Shown here: positions 1 through 6,262 of the stretch, piece by piece
Position numbering within the stretch: the stretch's first letter is position 1
Layout of the letters: each line of letters opens with the position of its first letter
NCBI GenBank assembly: GCA_002331335.1
Contig: DCZO01000029.1
Span: 20,578 to 37,246 of the forward strand
Length of the DNA: 16,669 nucleotides
Direction: 5' to 3'
From: Nitrospira sp. UBA2082
GTDB taxonomy: Bacteria; Nitrospirota; Nitrospiria; Nitrospirales; Nitrospiraceae
Translations under genes and position numbers: made by a program
The notes under the pieces: model-generated
What the model saw: only the letters and a program-made list of their open reading frames with translations
What the model was told of the DNA's origin: nothing
Databases searched by the model: none

Positions 1-2043
1 GAACAGGGCGGCTCACCGACGTACCTCTTGACCCGTCTGTTCCCGTTGTATCGATTTGAGCGGAACGACGAAACGAAGGAAGTGAATTGGTCCGCCTTGC
101 TCCTGTACCGGCACGTGGAAAGGGGACCTCATCTTCTCGATACACTCCCCCCTCTGCATGAATACGAACGCAATAACGAGACGGGCACGATGGAGCTGAG
201 CTTGGCGGGGCTTAAGCCGATTACCCTGTTCAATTATGGCAGAGGCCCGGATGCGAGCCACTCCCATTTCTTCCCGCTGTACGACTACGATCGGGCGGGA
301 GAGGCCAGCCGATTCTCGATGATCGGCTGGCCCAAGGTCGGGACCCTCCCGACACTGTCTCTCTTCGAACGGGTAGACGCACCCTCATTGACGGCACATC
401 GGTTGTTTCCACTCTACCGGTATCGGCGGGACGATGAGGCCAAAACGCGTGACTGGGATGCCCTCCTTCTCTGGTGGCATCGGGAAACAGCGCAATGGAT
501 GCGGGATGTCTTTCTGCCAATCGCGGATATCGCGCATGACCGGCAACGGGACGAACGTGACGTCGGGGTCTTGGGTATCCGCCCACTGACCTTCTTCCGG
601 TATCAGTCGTCGCCCACCGGCTACTCGCATGCTGCCGCCCTGCTCTACAAGTACAGTGCGGAGGCGGAGCATCAACGTCTCTCCGTCATTGGCCTCCCAC
701 ACGACGGGAGCGGTCAGGCCCTCTCGCTGTTTGCGCTGGATCGGACTCCGTCCGCACTCACACATCGATTCTTTCCACTCTATCGGTATGCCAGTGACGA
801 GCAAGCCAAGACGCTGGATTGGCAGGCTGTATTTCTGTGGTGGCATTGGCAGACGGAATCACACGCGCGGACCATCATCTTGCCGCTGGCTGATCTGGAG
901 CGGGACAGTCAGGCTGAGTCCAGCCGCGTGTCGTTGGTGGGATTTCCCCGGATCGGCGACATGACCCCGCTCACCCTCTTCAACCGGGAACAGACCCCGC
1001 TGTTCAGCACGCATCGCCTTTTCCCCCTGTATCACTACTCGTATGACCAGGGAGAAGACCGTACGACATGGAACGCGCTGTGGCTCTATTGGCATCAGGC
1101 CACGCCGCAACACACCAGGGACACCTTCTTTCCATTGGGGAGCGTATGGCGGGATCAGAGTGCGCAGGCCTGGAGCGTGTCTGCCTTGGGAGTGGATCCC
1201 CTGAGCTTGGGGCACTTTGCCGGAAGTCCAACCACCGCTCGCAACCGGTTCTTTCCCCTCTGGGACTATGAACGAGAAGGGAGTCATTTGAGGTTCTCGC
1301 TAGTTGGCATTCGAGATGTGTCTTGGTTCGCCCATGATCGGACCGAAACAGGCACGGCCGACCATCTGTTTCCGGTCTGGTGGCGTGCGGACTCCCCGAC
1401 GGAGTCGAGGAATGTCATCGTCCCGCTGTGGAGCGAGTTCCAGAATCATGAAGCCCATGAACGGGCCATCGGTGTGCTGGGCGTCGGCCCGCTCTCGCTC
1501 TATTATCAACAGTGGTCCCCCGCCGGTGCGAAGGCTCGCCTCTTTCCCCTCTGGAGCCATGAGTATCAGGTGCAGACACAGGAGACCCACACCGGCGCGA
1601 TCGGAATTCCGCCGCTCTCCCTCTACTACGGCTATTCGAGTCCCACTGTAACCGAAAACCGGCTCTTTCCCTTCTTCCGCTACACGAGAGATCACAGCAA
1701 GGACGAGTCGGAGTTCTGGTTCTTGTGGCCGCTCTTCGATTACAAAACCGCCCAAGGCAGGACTACGGAAACCAGCTTTCTTTGGTGGCTGTTTGACTAC
1801 CGAAGTCCAAAGAAAGAGGAGTGGGAATATTGGGTGTTCGGCCATCCTCCCATCGCCATGTATATGCGGACGGTATCTCCGCGAAAAACGCTGGTAGAGG
1901 TGAATCCCATCATTCCGGGATGGAGACGGGAATATGTGGAAGGCGTGGGTACCTCATGGGCGCTCTTTGGCGGGTTGATCGGGATGGATGCCCAGCCGGG
2001 TGGTACACACAAGCTTCGATTGCTCTGGGCCCTTCAGCTGTAG
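1..2043 (+). CDS. Aromatic-rich tandem-repeat protein, 5' end outside the window
   Basis: The frame is open from base 1 (Glu-Gln-Gly-Gly-Ser...) and runs into a TTG at 28 without a stop, so the true start lies upstream and about 680 residues are visible. The protein is built of degenerate repeats with the core [RH]-[LF]-F-P-L-[YW]-x-[YF], seen near residues 3, 80, 125, 247 and 330 counted from base 28, and later as RFFPLWDY, RLFPLWSH and RLFPFFRY. Between them lie related strands such as LLLWWH, FLPIADI, VGVLGI and PLTLF. In the first third, three subunits of roughly 36-45 residues make a higher-order unit of about 122 residues; later the order is less regular. No transmembrane helix and few cysteines are visible. 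The alternation of aromatic/hydrophobic and charged residues suggests beta strands, possibly a surface or outer-membrane-associated beta structure, but that is inference. I do not recognise a named family or function. The gene ends 67 bases before the DUF1614 gene. Confidence 0.85.
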   Translation, partial: EQGGSPTYLLTRLFPLYRFERNDETKEVNWSALLLYRHVERGPHLLDTLPPLHEYERNNETGTMELSLAGLKPITLFNYGRGPDASHSHFFPLYDYDRAGEASRFSMIGWPKVGTLPTLSLFERVDAPSLTAHRLFPLYRYRRDDEAKTRDWDALLLWWHRETAQWMRDVFLPIADIAHDRQRDERDVGVLGIRPLTFFRYQSSPTGYSHAAALLYKYSAEAEHQRLSVIGLPHDGSGQALSLFALDRTPSALTHRFFPLYRYASDEQAKTLDWQAVFLWWHWQTESHARTIILPLADLERDSQAESSRVSLVGFPRIGDMTPLTLFNREQTPLFSTHRLFPLYHYSYDQGEDRTTWNALWLYWHQATPQHTRDTFFPLGSVWRDQSAQAWSVSALGVDPLSLGHFAGSPTTARNRFFPLWDYEREGSHLRFSLVGIRDVSWFAHDRTETGTADHLFPVWWRADSPTESRNVIVPLWSEFQNHEAHERAIGVLGVGPLSLYYQQWSPAGAKARLFPLWSHEYQVQTQETHTGAIGIPPLSLYYGYSSPTVTENRLFPFFRYTRDHSKDESEFWFLWPLFDYKTAQGRTTETSFLWWLFDYRSPKKEEWEYWVFGHPPIAMYMRTVSPRKTLVEVNPIIPGWRREYVEGVGTSWALFGGLIGMDAQPGGTHKLRLLWALQL

Positions 2044-2110
2044 GCCGGGTCGTGATGGAGGTGAGGAGGCGGGTTGCCCAGCCGGCCGAAGCAGCCAAAC
2101 GAAAGGCTTC

Positions 2111-2788
2111 ATGAGAGGGGTGAGCTGGCTCCCGCTGTTGTTCTTTCTGGTCTTGCTGGTACTCCTGCCATTCGTCTTTGGCCAGCTCTTTACTGCGGCC
2201 CTGATCAAACTCAAACTGGACCCGGCGACCGCCCTGCTGGTGGTGATCGGGATTTTCCTCGGCAGTGCGATCAACATACCGGTCAAGCGGATCTCCCGGG
2301 AGGAATCGGTGTTGTCGGACCCACTGGCGGTGTTTGGGTTATCCGGCTGGTGGCCGAGCCTCCAACGAATCCGTAGAGAGACGATCATCGCCGTCAATGT
2401 GGGCGGCTGCCTCATCCCGGTCGCGCTCGCGATCTATGAAATGGCTCATCTGGCGGTTGCGGGACGGCAGGCACTCGTCGGTTTGGTGATCGCGGTTCTC
2501 ATCAATACGGGGGTCTGCTATTGGATGGCCCAACCCGTCGAGGGAGTCGGGATCGCGATGCCCGGACTCTTTCCTGCCATTGTGGCGTCCGTAAGCGCGC
2601 TGTTGCTGGTCCCAGATCAAGCCCCTCCCGTCGCATTCATCGCCGGCGTGCTGGGCCCGCTCATCGGCGCGGACCTGTTCCATCTGCGCGACATCGAAAA
2701 GATCGCGACCGGCACCGCCAGCATCGGCGGGGCCGGGACCTTCGACGGGATCGTGTTGTCGGGTATCGTGGCGGCGTATCTGGCGTAA
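2111..2788 (+). CDS. DUF1614-type integral membrane protein
   Basis: A 225-residue, strongly hydrophobic protein with an N-terminal helix (SWLPLLFFLVLLVLLPFVFG) and several further membrane segments. A charged stretch (residues about 55-85, with INIPVKRI and RRE) and a conserved-looking C-terminal block (AGVLGPLIGADLFHLRDIEK, then GGAGTFDGIVLSG) match my recollection of the DUF1614 family, found in archaea and bacteria and of unknown function. The frame is open upstream to an ATG at 1988, but that start lies inside the repeat gene and would add 41 polar residues. The ATG at 2111 puts the hydrophobic helix at the N-terminus and has a weak GAAAGG at 2101-2106 five bases upstream. Spacing behind the repeat-protein gene suggests co-transcription. 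The last 57 codons occur again at 4012-4182. The function is unknown; a transport or membrane-sensor role would be a guess. Confidence 0.85.
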   Translation: MRGVSWLPLLFFLVLLVLLPFVFGQLFTAALIKLKLDPATALLVVIGIFLGSAINIPVKRISREESVLSDPLAVFGLSGWWPSLQRIRRETIIAVNVGGCLIPVALAIYEMAHLAVAGRQALVGLVIAVLINTGVCYWMAQPVEGVGIAMPGLFPAIVASVSALLLVPDQAPPVAFIAGVLGPLIGADLFHLRDIEKIATGTASIGGAGTFDGIVLSGIVAAYLA

Positions 2789-3100
2789 CCCGCGTCGAGC
2801 AAACTCTCTTTGGCAGTATCATTTCTCCACAGACACGATTTGCTCGCCTGGGGAGTTACTACCCAACCTCATGGAGATCTCTCCCGCTCACTATTGTTGG
2901 TGTCTCCATCTAAGTTGAGATGTTATTAGGTATTCACCATATGTGGTTGCATTGTGCAAGCGGCATCGAGATTGCTTTCCTCATTTCGCAATGCAATCGT
3001 TGCTTTCTTGACGAGAGGGATGCTTTTCACTCCGAAACCTGGAAGGCGTCCCATGTTTGCCCCTCAGTAACCGGGATTCCTACAAAGAAGGAGGCCTGTT
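2789..3100. other. Intergenic region before the lipoprotein pair
   Basis: About 310 bases with no convincing gene. Short open frames here lack ribosome binding sites and coding bias. A weak inverted repeat (CATCT at 2907-2911, AGATG at 2918-2922) is followed by TTATTA and could be a poor terminator for the upstream genes. A TTGACG at 3008-3013 has no matching -10 at 17 bases. Base composition is lower in GC than in the flanking genes, as expected for a non-coding spacer that probably holds the promoter of the next gene. Confidence 0.5.
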
Positions 3101-3442
3101 ATGAGAACACGGAGCATTCTTGCCTTTCTATCGCTCTTGTTTAGTGTCTCGTGTTCGTACTCAATGACACCAGTTGGAATTGTGTCGCCTCAGTTTGTGG
3201 ATCGCCCGCGAGAATGGGAACGACCGGTTCATGCGGCCCAATGGGGCTATATGGATGACATCGCGGTCGGACGAACCCTGCACTCTATGTGGGCGGAGGC
3301 AGAGAGTATGGGGGCAGACGATATCCTCGGCATTAGGATGGAGAACAACTGTTACTGGTCCCTAATCCCCTATTACAATTATGTCGTCCGTTGTTGGGCT
3401 GGGGGAACCGGCTTGGCCGTCAAGTATCAGAGCAAGAAGTAA
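3101..3442 (+). CDS. Small putative lipoprotein, first of a paralogous pair
   Basis: A 113-residue protein. The N-terminus is basic (MRTR), then hydrophobic (SILAFLSLLFSVS), then Cys18-Ser, which fits a lipoprotein signal peptide. The -3 residue is Ser rather than the usual Leu, so lipidation is less certain than in the neighbour. The mature part shares a framework with the next gene: an Ala-x-x-Trp motif, a helix ending in MGADDILGI (residues 70-78), an Asn-Asn-Cys-Tyr-Trp block (82-86) and a C-terminal G-x-AVKYQ strand. Two mature cysteines (84 and 98) have counterparts in the paralogue and could form a disulphide. The start is well supported by AAGGAGG at 3088-3094, six bases upstream. The MGAD-helix/strand arrangement recalls small envelope proteins such as the YbjQ and RcsF type folds, but that comparison rests on pattern only. 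The function is unknown. Confidence 0.82.
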   Translation: MRTRSILAFLSLLFSVSCSYSMTPVGIVSPQFVDRPREWERPVHAAQWGYMDDIAVGRTLHSMWAEAESMGADDILGIRMENNCYWSLIPYYNYVVRCWAGGTGLAVKYQSKK

Positions 3443-3470
3443 TTAGGTAATACCAACTTGAAGATCAGCT

Positions 3471-3478
3471 TAAGGAGG
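3471..3478 (+). promoter_or_regulatory. Strong ribosome binding site of the second lipoprotein gene
   Basis: TAAGGAGG lies seven bases before the ATG at 3486, a near-perfect Shine-Dalgarno match. It fixes the start of the second lipoprotein. The intergenic space from the first lipoprotein stop is only 43 bases, so the two genes are probably one transcript with independent initiation. Confidence 0.8.
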
Positions 3479-3485
3479 CATCCCA

Positions 3486-3812
3486 ATGAAAACGAGATTT
3501 CTCGCGACGATGCTTGCTGGCGCATTTCTTGGTGGCTGCTCTTATCCACTGACGCAAGTGAGTGTGAGCTCTAAGTCGATCACCAAGCCCCACACAGTGC
3601 TCGGCTCCGTGCAGGCGTCGGATTGGTCGTATGCCGCCTTTGCCGACGTTGCCAAGGGCAATGCGTTGGCCGAGCTCCATAAGAAGGCAAGAGCCATGGG
3701 CGCGGACGAGGTCGTCGACGTAAAGGTCGCCAACAACTGCTGGTGGGCCTTGATCATCATCTTCCCTACATGCCAATCTGAGGCGGTCGGAACAGCGGTC
3801 AAATATCAATAG
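3486..3812 (+). CDS. Small lipoprotein, second of a paralogous pair
   Basis: A 108-residue protein with a textbook lipoprotein signal: MKTR, hydrophobic stretch, then Leu-Gly-Gly-Cys with Cys18 as the lipidated residue. The mature domain is a paralogue of the product at 3101-3442. They share the lipidation region (CSY), an A-x-x-W-x-Y segment, MGAD (residues 71-74) followed by a hydrophobic strand, Asn-Asn-Cys-x-Trp (83-87), a second cysteine (96) and the ending GTAVKYQ. Overall identity is modest by eye, so this is an old duplication, unlike the recent DUF1614 fragment downstream. The paired cysteines suggest an oxidised periplasmic domain. The residue after Cys18 is Ser, not Asp, so export to the outer membrane is expected if the Lol rule of E. 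coli applies here. The biochemical role is unknown. Confidence 0.87.
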   Translation: MKTRFLATMLAGAFLGGCSYPLTQVSVSSKSITKPHTVLGSVQASDWSYAAFADVAKGNALAELHKKARAMGADEVVDVKVANNCWWALIIIFPTCQSEAVGTAVKYQ

Positions 3813-3856
3813 GGCGAAGGCCTTTGGGGGGACAGTAACTTTTCTTCAGAATTGCG

Positions 3857-3893
3857 CGGGCACCTGCTGGCTTGGAGAGGAGGAAGGTGCCCG
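3857..3893. repeat. Perfect 9-bp inverted repeat after the lipoprotein genes
   Basis: CGGGCACCT at 3857-3865 and AGGTGCCCG at 3885-3893 are exact reverse complements separated by 19 bases rich in GGA. It lies 44 bases after the stop of the second lipoprotein gene. The arms could form a stable RNA hairpin that ends or protects the lipoprotein transcript, but there is no clear T-run after it, only GAATCTCTTGCTTTCC. It could also be a protein-binding site. Confidence 0.5.
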
Positions 3894-3984
3894 GAATCTC
3901 TTGCTTTCCATACGAGGGGCAGAAAGGTGTCAGCAACCTTTGTCCTTCGTTTTTCGGCCAATTACCACTGGTCCGAACGGAAAC

Positions 3985-4003
3985 AACGGTTCCAGGAACC
4001 GTT
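3985..4003. repeat. 19-bp near-perfect palindrome next to the duplication junction
   Basis: AACGGTTCC, one central A, then GGAACCGTT: nine-base arms that pair exactly, symmetric around base 3994. It ends eight bases before the point (4012) at which similarity to the DUF1614 gene begins. This dyad is the right size for a dimeric repressor operator, or it may be a relic of the recombination that left the DUF1614 fragment. No transcription factor gene adjoins it. Confidence 0.6.
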
Positions 4004-4011
4004 ACCTGTTA

Positions 4012-4182
4012 CAAGCCCCTCCCGTCGCCTTCGTCGCCGGCGTGCTGGGCCCGCTCATCGGTGCGGACCTGTTTCATCTTCGCGACATCGAAAAGATCGC
4101 GACCGGCACCGCCAGCATCGGCGGGGCCGGGACCTTCGACGGGATTGTGCTGTCGGGCATCGTGGCAGCGTATCTGGCATAA
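4012..4182 (+). pseudogene. 5'-truncated second copy of the DUF1614 gene
   Basis: These 171 bases match 2618-2788 (the last 56 codons plus stop of the intact DUF1614 gene) with no gaps and ten differences, about 94% identity. Nine of the ten are synonymous; the only amino-acid change is Ile to Val in AF[I/V]AGVLG. Similarity starts abruptly at the codon for Gln of QAPPV and ends exactly at the TAA. The frame remains open upstream to a TTG at 3901, but those 37 residues have no similarity to DUF1614 or any membrane segment, and no ribosome binding site is well placed. The dominance of synonymous differences shows that both copies evolved as functional protein genes before this one lost its 5' part. 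A translated 93-residue product cannot be excluded. Confidence 0.8.
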
Positions 4183-4292
4183 AGCTATCTCTGAAAAACA
4201 ATCAATCCGTTGCTGTTCTCTCGGTAGGATGCGTGTACTTCTCACCTTCCGCGAAATGCGATTCCATAACCAAACTTCATACTGGGCAAACC

Positions 4293-4308
4293 GTCTAGCG
4301 AGCTAGAC
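4293..4308. repeat. Short perfect hairpin
   Basis: GTCTAG at 4293-4298, loop CGAG, CTAGAC at 4303-4308. A six-base stem with a four-base loop, followed after a few bases by an AT-rich stretch (CATATATTGATGG). It lies 110 bases after the truncated DUF1614 copy. It could be a weak terminator or a binding site; there is no T-run. Confidence 0.4.
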
Positions 4309-4566
4309 ATCCATATATTGATGGTAAAAAGTCGCCGCGATTCTCCTCACGCCAAACTTTCCGAATGGGGTGCAACGCCACAATGAAGCCTGCCGGAGTT
4401 CTGCTCATCAATCACATGAGGAACGAAATCACCCGTACTTTCAGCCAATTCATGGAGCCTGATTCTCCACGAAAGAGGCCTAGTCTTTGCTTCCTTCCTC
4501 TTTAGAGCTGTACCACGACAACAGCGCTTTGGCCGTGTGCGAGCCTCTGTTCAGAACACATGAACT

Positions 4567-4600
4567 TGTCATGGTGCCGTTCGAGTGAGAAGCCATGACA
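4567..4600. promoter_or_regulatory. Inverted repeat just upstream of the hydrolase ribosome binding site
   Basis: TGTCATGG at 4567-4574 and CCATGACA at 4593-4600 are perfect 8-base reverse complements with an 18-base spacer. The right arm ends six bases before the AAGGAGAG Shine-Dalgarno site (4607-4614) of the hydrolase gene. In DNA this has the geometry of an operator with half-sites 26 bases apart; in RNA it would be a stem close to the ribosome binding site. Which of these applies cannot be decided from the sequence. Confidence 0.45.
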
Positions 4601-4619
4601 CCACACAAGGAGAGCGAAC

Positions 4620-5420
4620 ATGAAACCTAGGTTTACCATCACGCTGCCGCTCCTCGCGCTCCTCTTGGTTCCGGCGCTCGCCTTCGCGCAGGTCAATTTC
4701 CCCAAGCGCGGCTATTACGTCGGCATGGGGGACAGCGTCGCTGCTGGTGAAGGCGCTCTGCCCGTCACGAACGGGTATGTGTATCGGTTGTACGAGGAAA
4801 GTGCGTTCGCCAATAAGAAGGAAATGGATTTCGCCGACATCGGAGTCCGCGGCGGCAGAAGCTGGGACCTGCGCGATCACCAGGCGGCACAGGTGCTCTG
4901 TGCCGAACCCGAGCAACGGCCGACCGTGGTCACCATCACCGCCGGAGCTAATGACTTTTTCAGGAACGATCCTGATCTTGTCGGAATTACACAGCGTGTG
5001 GCCCAGGCCGTTGATTTGCTGCTGAATAACGACGGCGTCTTGAGTCCTAATCTCGGGGCCGCCCCTGTTCTCGACCCTGTGACGGGACTGCCATGCCGCA
5101 GGCTACAGAATGTCACGATCCTAGTATCCAATTATTACAGTCTGCCGCACCCCGTGCCCCAGTTCTTCGAGTTGCTCGATTCTGCGGTACGGGGATTTGA
5201 TCAGGCGCTCCGTTTCTGGCTGCAGCATGTCGTCGTGCCGTCCGGCTCCAGAGTTGTGGTTGTCGATCTGTACACGCCATCTCTGGGGCGGCAGGGACTC
5301 GTGACGATCCAGCGACGGTTTGGCTATAACGGACCTCTCGATTTTGACTTCCATCCGACCAACCTGGGTCATGCCTTCATCGCCGGTGAGTTCAAGAAGG
5401 CCTGGAATAGCCTGCCGTAG
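4620..5420 (+). CDS. Secreted SGNH/GDSL-type hydrolase
   Basis: A 266-residue protein with a clear Sec signal peptide (MKPRF, leucine-rich core, cleavage expected after Ala-Phe-Ala23). The mature protein carries the SGNH blocks in order: block I GMGDSVAAGEG with nucleophile Ser39; block II GVRGGRSWDL (75-84) with a glycine suited to the oxyanion hole; block III TAGANDFF with Asn111; and block V DFDFHPTNLGH with catalytic His245 and nearby acidic residues. These fit a serine esterase or lipase acting in the periplasm or outside the cell; the substrate (lipid, acetylated glycan or other ester) cannot be told. There are two cysteines in the mature chain (94 and 159), which could pair. The ATG start has AAGGAGAG five bases upstream. 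The gene appears to be transcribed alone or with the small gene that follows. Confidence 0.93.
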   Translation: MKPRFTITLPLLALLLVPALAFAQVNFPKRGYYVGMGDSVAAGEGALPVTNGYVYRLYEESAFANKKEMDFADIGVRGGRSWDLRDHQAAQVLCAEPEQRPTVVTITAGANDFFRNDPDLVGITQRVAQAVDLLLNNDGVLSPNLGAAPVLDPVTGLPCRRLQNVTILVSNYYSLPHPVPQFFELLDSAVRGFDQALRFWLQHVVVPSGSRVVVVDLYTPSLGRQGLVTIQRRFGYNGPLDFDFHPTNLGHAFIAGEFKKAWNSLP

Positions 5421-5570
5421 GGATCCGGGTACTTCCGCGTGTTGGTCATCCGGAAGGTCGGCGGCATATCTGCTCGACACTATGATCATCCGAAGGGTAT
5501 GGGAAGGATTGCGGCTGGATCAAGTACCATCGTGCTCGGCATGGAAGTAAGGCTTGTCATGAGGGGACGT

Positions 5571-5885
5571 ATGACCAGAGAAGAATTCATCGATGCGGCA
5601 TTTGCTGAGCTGAGGCGGATCGAATCCGGCCAGGCGACCGTGCACATGGTTGAGGGCGATGTGCTGATTGGGAAGGTCAGATACCGAACCAGCGAGGGCT
5701 GGACGATCGTCGTTTTCAGCGACGGCGATGCATGGGACTACATCGACTCGATGACGGCCCCGACAGGGGAACAGTTCCCGCTCTGGCCCGAGAACCAGGC
5801 CCAGGACTCAGAGGAGCTGGCCATGCTTCGCACCTACCATCCGCCGGGTAACCAAGCGACGACAATCTGGGGATTTCTAGCATGA
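5571..5885 (+). CDS. Small DUF7693-like protein
   Basis: A 104-residue soluble protein beginning MTREEFIDAAFAELRRIESG, an amphipathic helix, followed by beta-rich sequence and a characteristic block GWTIVVFSDGDAWDYIDSMTAPTGEQF (residues 43-69). This resembles my memory of the DUF7693 family, whose members carry a W-x-[IV]-x-[VF]-F-[ND]-D-x-D-x-x-DY core; their function is unknown. The open frame extends upstream to 5439, with other ATGs at 5541 and 5559. The start at 5571 is preferred because GAGGGG (5561-5566) precedes it and because residues upstream look non-coding. There is no signal peptide or membrane segment. The gene lies 150 bases after the hydrolase and may be expressed with it. Confidence 0.65.
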   Translation: MTREEFIDAAFAELRRIESGQATVHMVEGDVLIGKVRYRTSEGWTIVVFSDGDAWDYIDSMTAPTGEQFPLWPENQAQDSEELAMLRTYHPPGNQATTIWGFLA

Positions 5886-6262
5886 CCTGAAACGATGTGC
5901 GAAACGGGCAAGGGCCCACTCATCATTCCGGCGCTTCGCCTCCCGATCACGCAGCACATGCGACGCGGTGGGCGGCGGTTCAGATCGAAACCGCTCCCGA
6001 TGGTTCTTCACTTCTCCGCATTAAACCGAAACGCTTGTGTCCTCCAGCTAACCATGCTAGGGTGACGCTCGATCGCGTAAGACCTTCCGGTTCGGAGGCG
6101 GCAGTCCTCCGAGTCACACCGAGTCTGACGCGATTTTTTTGTGCCTCACGCCATCGTTCTGCATCTGCTGAGCACCCCCCCGACGGCCCTACGGGCCTTC
6201 GCTCGCATGACAGCCCGACAGAGTCGTGTGGTCTCTCGTTTAACTTCTCAAGAGGTGCATCC
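5886..6262 (+). other. Leader region upstream of the two-helix membrane protein gene
   Basis: About 375 bases. The following reading frame stays open back to an ATG at 5897, but the encoded residues here are low-complexity and basic and the region has no ribosome binding site near that ATG, so I treat it as non-coding. It holds a promoter-like pair (6035-6063), a hairpin (TTCGGAGG at 6091-6098 with CCTCCGAG at 6106-6113, one wobble pair), a run of seven T at 6134-6140 and a small GGCCC-TAC-GGGCC hairpin at 6185-6197. Confidence 0.45.
6035..6063 (+). promoter_or_regulatory. Possible sigma-70-type promoter
   Basis: TTGTGT at 6035-6040, a 17-base spacer, then TAGGGT at 6058-6063 preceded by TGC (an extended -10 arrangement). 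Matches to consensus are partial but spacing is ideal. Transcription would begin near 6070, giving a leader of about 190 bases before the TTG start at 6263. Confidence 0.3.

Larger units (their letters stand above)
4183..4619. other. Non-coding region between DUF1614 remnant and hydrolase gene
   Basis: About 440 bases of lower GC content with stops in all frames and no credible gene. It contains two clear inverted repeats (4293-4308 and 4567-4600, listed separately) and presumably the promoter of the hydrolase gene, though I could not identify a convincing -35/-10 pair. Nothing resembling a transposase remnant or tRNA is visible. Confidence 0.5.

Noticed and set aside
3901..4011. In-frame extension making the DUF1614 fragment a complete small gene
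   Set aside because: The added residues are unrelated to the family, contain no membrane helix, and the TTG start has no suitably placed ribosome binding site. A translated product is not fully excluded.
2789..4619. Insertion sequence or integron explaining the rearranged lipoprotein region
   Set aside because: No transposase or integrase remnant, no matching terminal repeats with target duplication, and the inverted repeats found are all different from one another.
6134..6140. Seven-T run as an intrinsic terminator
   Set aside because: The nearest good hairpin ends more than 20 bases upstream, too far for a standard terminator; kept only as part of a possible leader.
5897..6262. N-terminal extension of the membrane protein from ATG 5897
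   Set aside because: The residues are low-complexity and Pro/Arg/Ser rich, there is no ribosome site at the ATG, and the region carries leader-like hairpins.
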